This document shows positions 6,159 to 7,293 of a DNA stretch of 7,293 bases, in pieces. Both the position numbers and the translations under genes were made by a program. Under the pieces are notes generated by a model that made no database searches, had not been told where the DNA came from, and was given only the letters and a program-made list of their open reading frames with translations. The stretch comes from Desulfurococcales archaeon. GTDB taxonomy: Archaea > Thermoproteota > Thermoprotei_A > Sulfolobales > NBVN01. Location: positions 1 through 7,293 of the forward strand of contig JALSOX010000028.1 in the NCBI GenBank assembly GCA_026986255.1, read 5' to 3'. Positions within the stretch are counted from its first letter, which is position 1. Each line of letters begins with the position of its first letter.

Positions 6159-7293
6159 TCACTCACCCCCTAGGAGGTACTTATCAAGTTCTTTGAGTAG
6201 TTCAGGTCTTTGCTCCTTAATGGCCTCCAGTAGGTTGTCAGGCGTTATCGGGAGCTTCTTGATCCTCACACCGATCGCGTTGTATATGGCGTTAGCTATG
6301 GCTGCGGGCCACGCAATCATTGTTAACTCACCCACTCCCTTGGCTCCGTAGGGGGCGTTCTTCTGCCCAACGCCTAGGAACTCCGCGACCATCTCAATGG
6401 GGATATCGCCTGCCCTAGCTACCTTGTAGTCCGTGAAGTTCGGGTTCAGTAGGCGACCGTCCTTAGTGAGCTTCAGCTCCTCGTTGAGCGCTATGCTTAT
6501 GCCCATCACAGCACCTCCGTACGCCTGTCCAAGAGCGAGTCCCGGATTAATTACTGGTGTGTCGAGCACTGTGACTGCCTTAAGCACCCTGACACGCATG
6601 TTCAGCAGATCTACCTCAACCTCCACGGCGCTTGTGCCGAAGGTCATGAAGGGCTTCGGCTCACCCTTCCCGGTTTCTGGGTCAAGGTATGTTGTTTGGG
6701 AAGGTACGTGGGAACCGCGCCCTATTAGCGGGCCGTGGATGGCGTTGCCGTTGGGTAACGTGTAACCTAGCGCCATCTCAGCTAATGATATGCATTCCCA
6801 TGGTTTGCCCTTAACGCACGCCTTCCCATCCCTGATCTCAATCTCGTCCTTAAACACGTTAAATACTCTGGCCGCGATCTCTTTCATCTGGTTCTTAAGG
6901 TCGTCAAGCGCACGCATTAATGCTTGACCCTCCGAAAACAGTCCTCGTGACCCTACAGTCTGCCACGTGTAGGCAACTGAGTCCGTCGACCTTATCGGGG
7001 CGACCCTAACCTTCTCCACCGGAATCCCCAGTTCCTCCGCAACTATCTGCGCTAACGCAGTAATCGTCCCTTGCCCCATCTCGCCGGTGCCTACTAGGAC
7101 ATCAACGGAACCGTCTTCATTAACCTTAACTATGGCTGAGGACGCGGCATTAGGTGGTTGCACAGGCCCTTTCCAGAAGGACGCTATCCCTACCCCGCGG
7201 AACTTCCAAGGCTCATCAGGCTTTCCTAACTTCCTCCCCCAACCTATGAGCTCCGCCGCACGTTTCATCGTGCCTGCAGGGTCTCCAGCATCT
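6159..7293 (-). CDS. coxL: Molybdenum hydroxylase large subunit, molybdopterin-binding, C-terminal half (CoxL/XDH/aldehyde oxidoreductase family), partial
   Basis: About 377 residues of the C-terminal half of the catalytic subunit are visible. The frame stays open to the window edge (residues DAGDPAGT precede the first Met at 7268), so that Met is internal. Full-length relatives are about 750-800 aa, so roughly half is missing. Motifs, counted from the Met at 7268: GTGEMGQG (60-67), part of the molybdopterin-contacting region; the AE-LGIP segment (77-83); a VGSRG loop (105-109); DTPVINPGLALGQAYGG (236-252); and KGVGELT (310-316), whose Glu314 (codon 6327-6329) is at the place of the active-site base in xanthine and aldehyde oxidoreductases. 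The part that separates true CO dehydrogenase (the AYxCSFR loop) from other members is normally earlier and is not in this window, so the substrate is open. It is the first of the three subunit genes seen in transcription order, with large-medium-small order. Any upstream gene, such as a cofactor maturation factor, would lie beyond the right edge. Confidence 0.95.
   Translation of the reverse strand, partial: DAGDPAGTMKRAAELIGWGRKLGKPDEPWKFRGVGIASFWKGPVQPPNAASSAIVKVNEDGSVDVLVGTGEMGQGTITALAQIVAEELGIPVEKVRVAPIRSTDSVAYTWQTVGSRGLFSEGQALMRALDDLKNQMKEIAARVFNVFKDEIEIRDGKACVKGKPWECISLAEMALGYTLPNGNAIHGPLIGRGSHVPSQTTYLDPETGKGEPKPFMTFGTSAVEVEVDLLNMRVRVLKAVTVLDTPVINPGLALGQAYGGAVMGISIALNEELKLTKDGRLLNPNFTDYKVARAGDIPIEMVAEFLGVGQKNAPYGAKGVGELTMIAWPAAIANAIYNAIGVRIKKLPITPDNLLEAIKEQRPELLKELDKYLLGGE
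6163..6170 (-). promoter_or_regulatory. Ribosome binding site of the medium (FAD) subunit gene
   Basis: On the minus strand GGGGGTGA lies seven bases upstream of ATG 6155 and inside the last codons of the large-subunit gene, whose stop follows at 6161-6159. The embedding supports the chosen start and coupled translation. Confidence 0.8.

Noticed and set aside
6433..6765. Plus-strand frames opposite the hydroxylase operon (for example 6433-6765, 6112-6351)
   Set aside because: Ser/Pro-rich translations opposite strongly conserved coding sequence, with no recognisable domain.
7211..7221. TGATGA on the minus strand as a C box
   Set aside because: No partner D box or C'/D' boxes follow, and the stretch is coding for the large hydroxylase subunit.

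Overview
The window looks like chromosomal DNA of a hyperthermophilic archaeon, most likely a crenarchaeote (Thermoproteota). The case rests on an Lhr-type helicase core of archaeal architecture, a polyprenyl-phosphate mannosyltransferase laid out like the Pyrococcus enzyme, heavy use of ATA (Ile) and AGG/AGA (Arg) codons, and archaeal G-rich ribosome binding sites. GC content is close to half by eye. I cannot name a genus. A desulfurococcalean-like lineage is only a guess.

The left part (about 120-4740) holds three genes on the plus strand. First is a complete Lhr-family ATP-dependent helicase. Next, starting four bases after the helicase stop codon, is a divergent PfkB-family (ribokinase-like) kinase of unknown substrate. 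After a 36-base gap comes a GT2 dolichol-phosphate mannosyltransferase-type enzyme with a four-helix GtrA membrane domain at its C-terminus. The first two genes are almost certainly one transcript. The third may belong to it or may have its own promoter. Their functions (nucleic-acid remodelling, small-molecule phosphorylation, lipid-linked sugar donor synthesis) form no obvious pathway.

The right part (4783 to the window end) is a tight minus-strand operon for a three-subunit molybdenum hydroxylase of the CO dehydrogenase / xanthine dehydrogenase / aldehyde oxidoreductase family. In transcription order it encodes the molybdopterin (large) subunit, cut by the window edge, then the FAD (medium) subunit, then the 2x[2Fe-2S] (small) subunit. 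Together they form an electron path from Mo-cofactor through two iron-sulfur clusters to FAD. The substrate cannot be read from this window, because the substrate-pocket half of the large subunit lies outside it.

The two blocks converge on a 43-base AT-rich gap (4740-4782) that holds a T5 termination candidate for the minus-strand operon and none for the plus strand. Bases 1-121 contain no convincing gene, only a TATA-like palindrome, an orphan AGGAGGG, a six-codon mini-ORF and an imperfect direct repeat. I found no tRNA, rRNA, C/D box RNA, CRISPR array or insertion sequence. I see ordinary archaeal housekeeping and metabolic genes rather than a new system. The points most worth a second look are the recurrent GGGGGTGA ribosome binding site, the unusual kinase signatures, and the start regions of the helicase and the mannosyltransferase.
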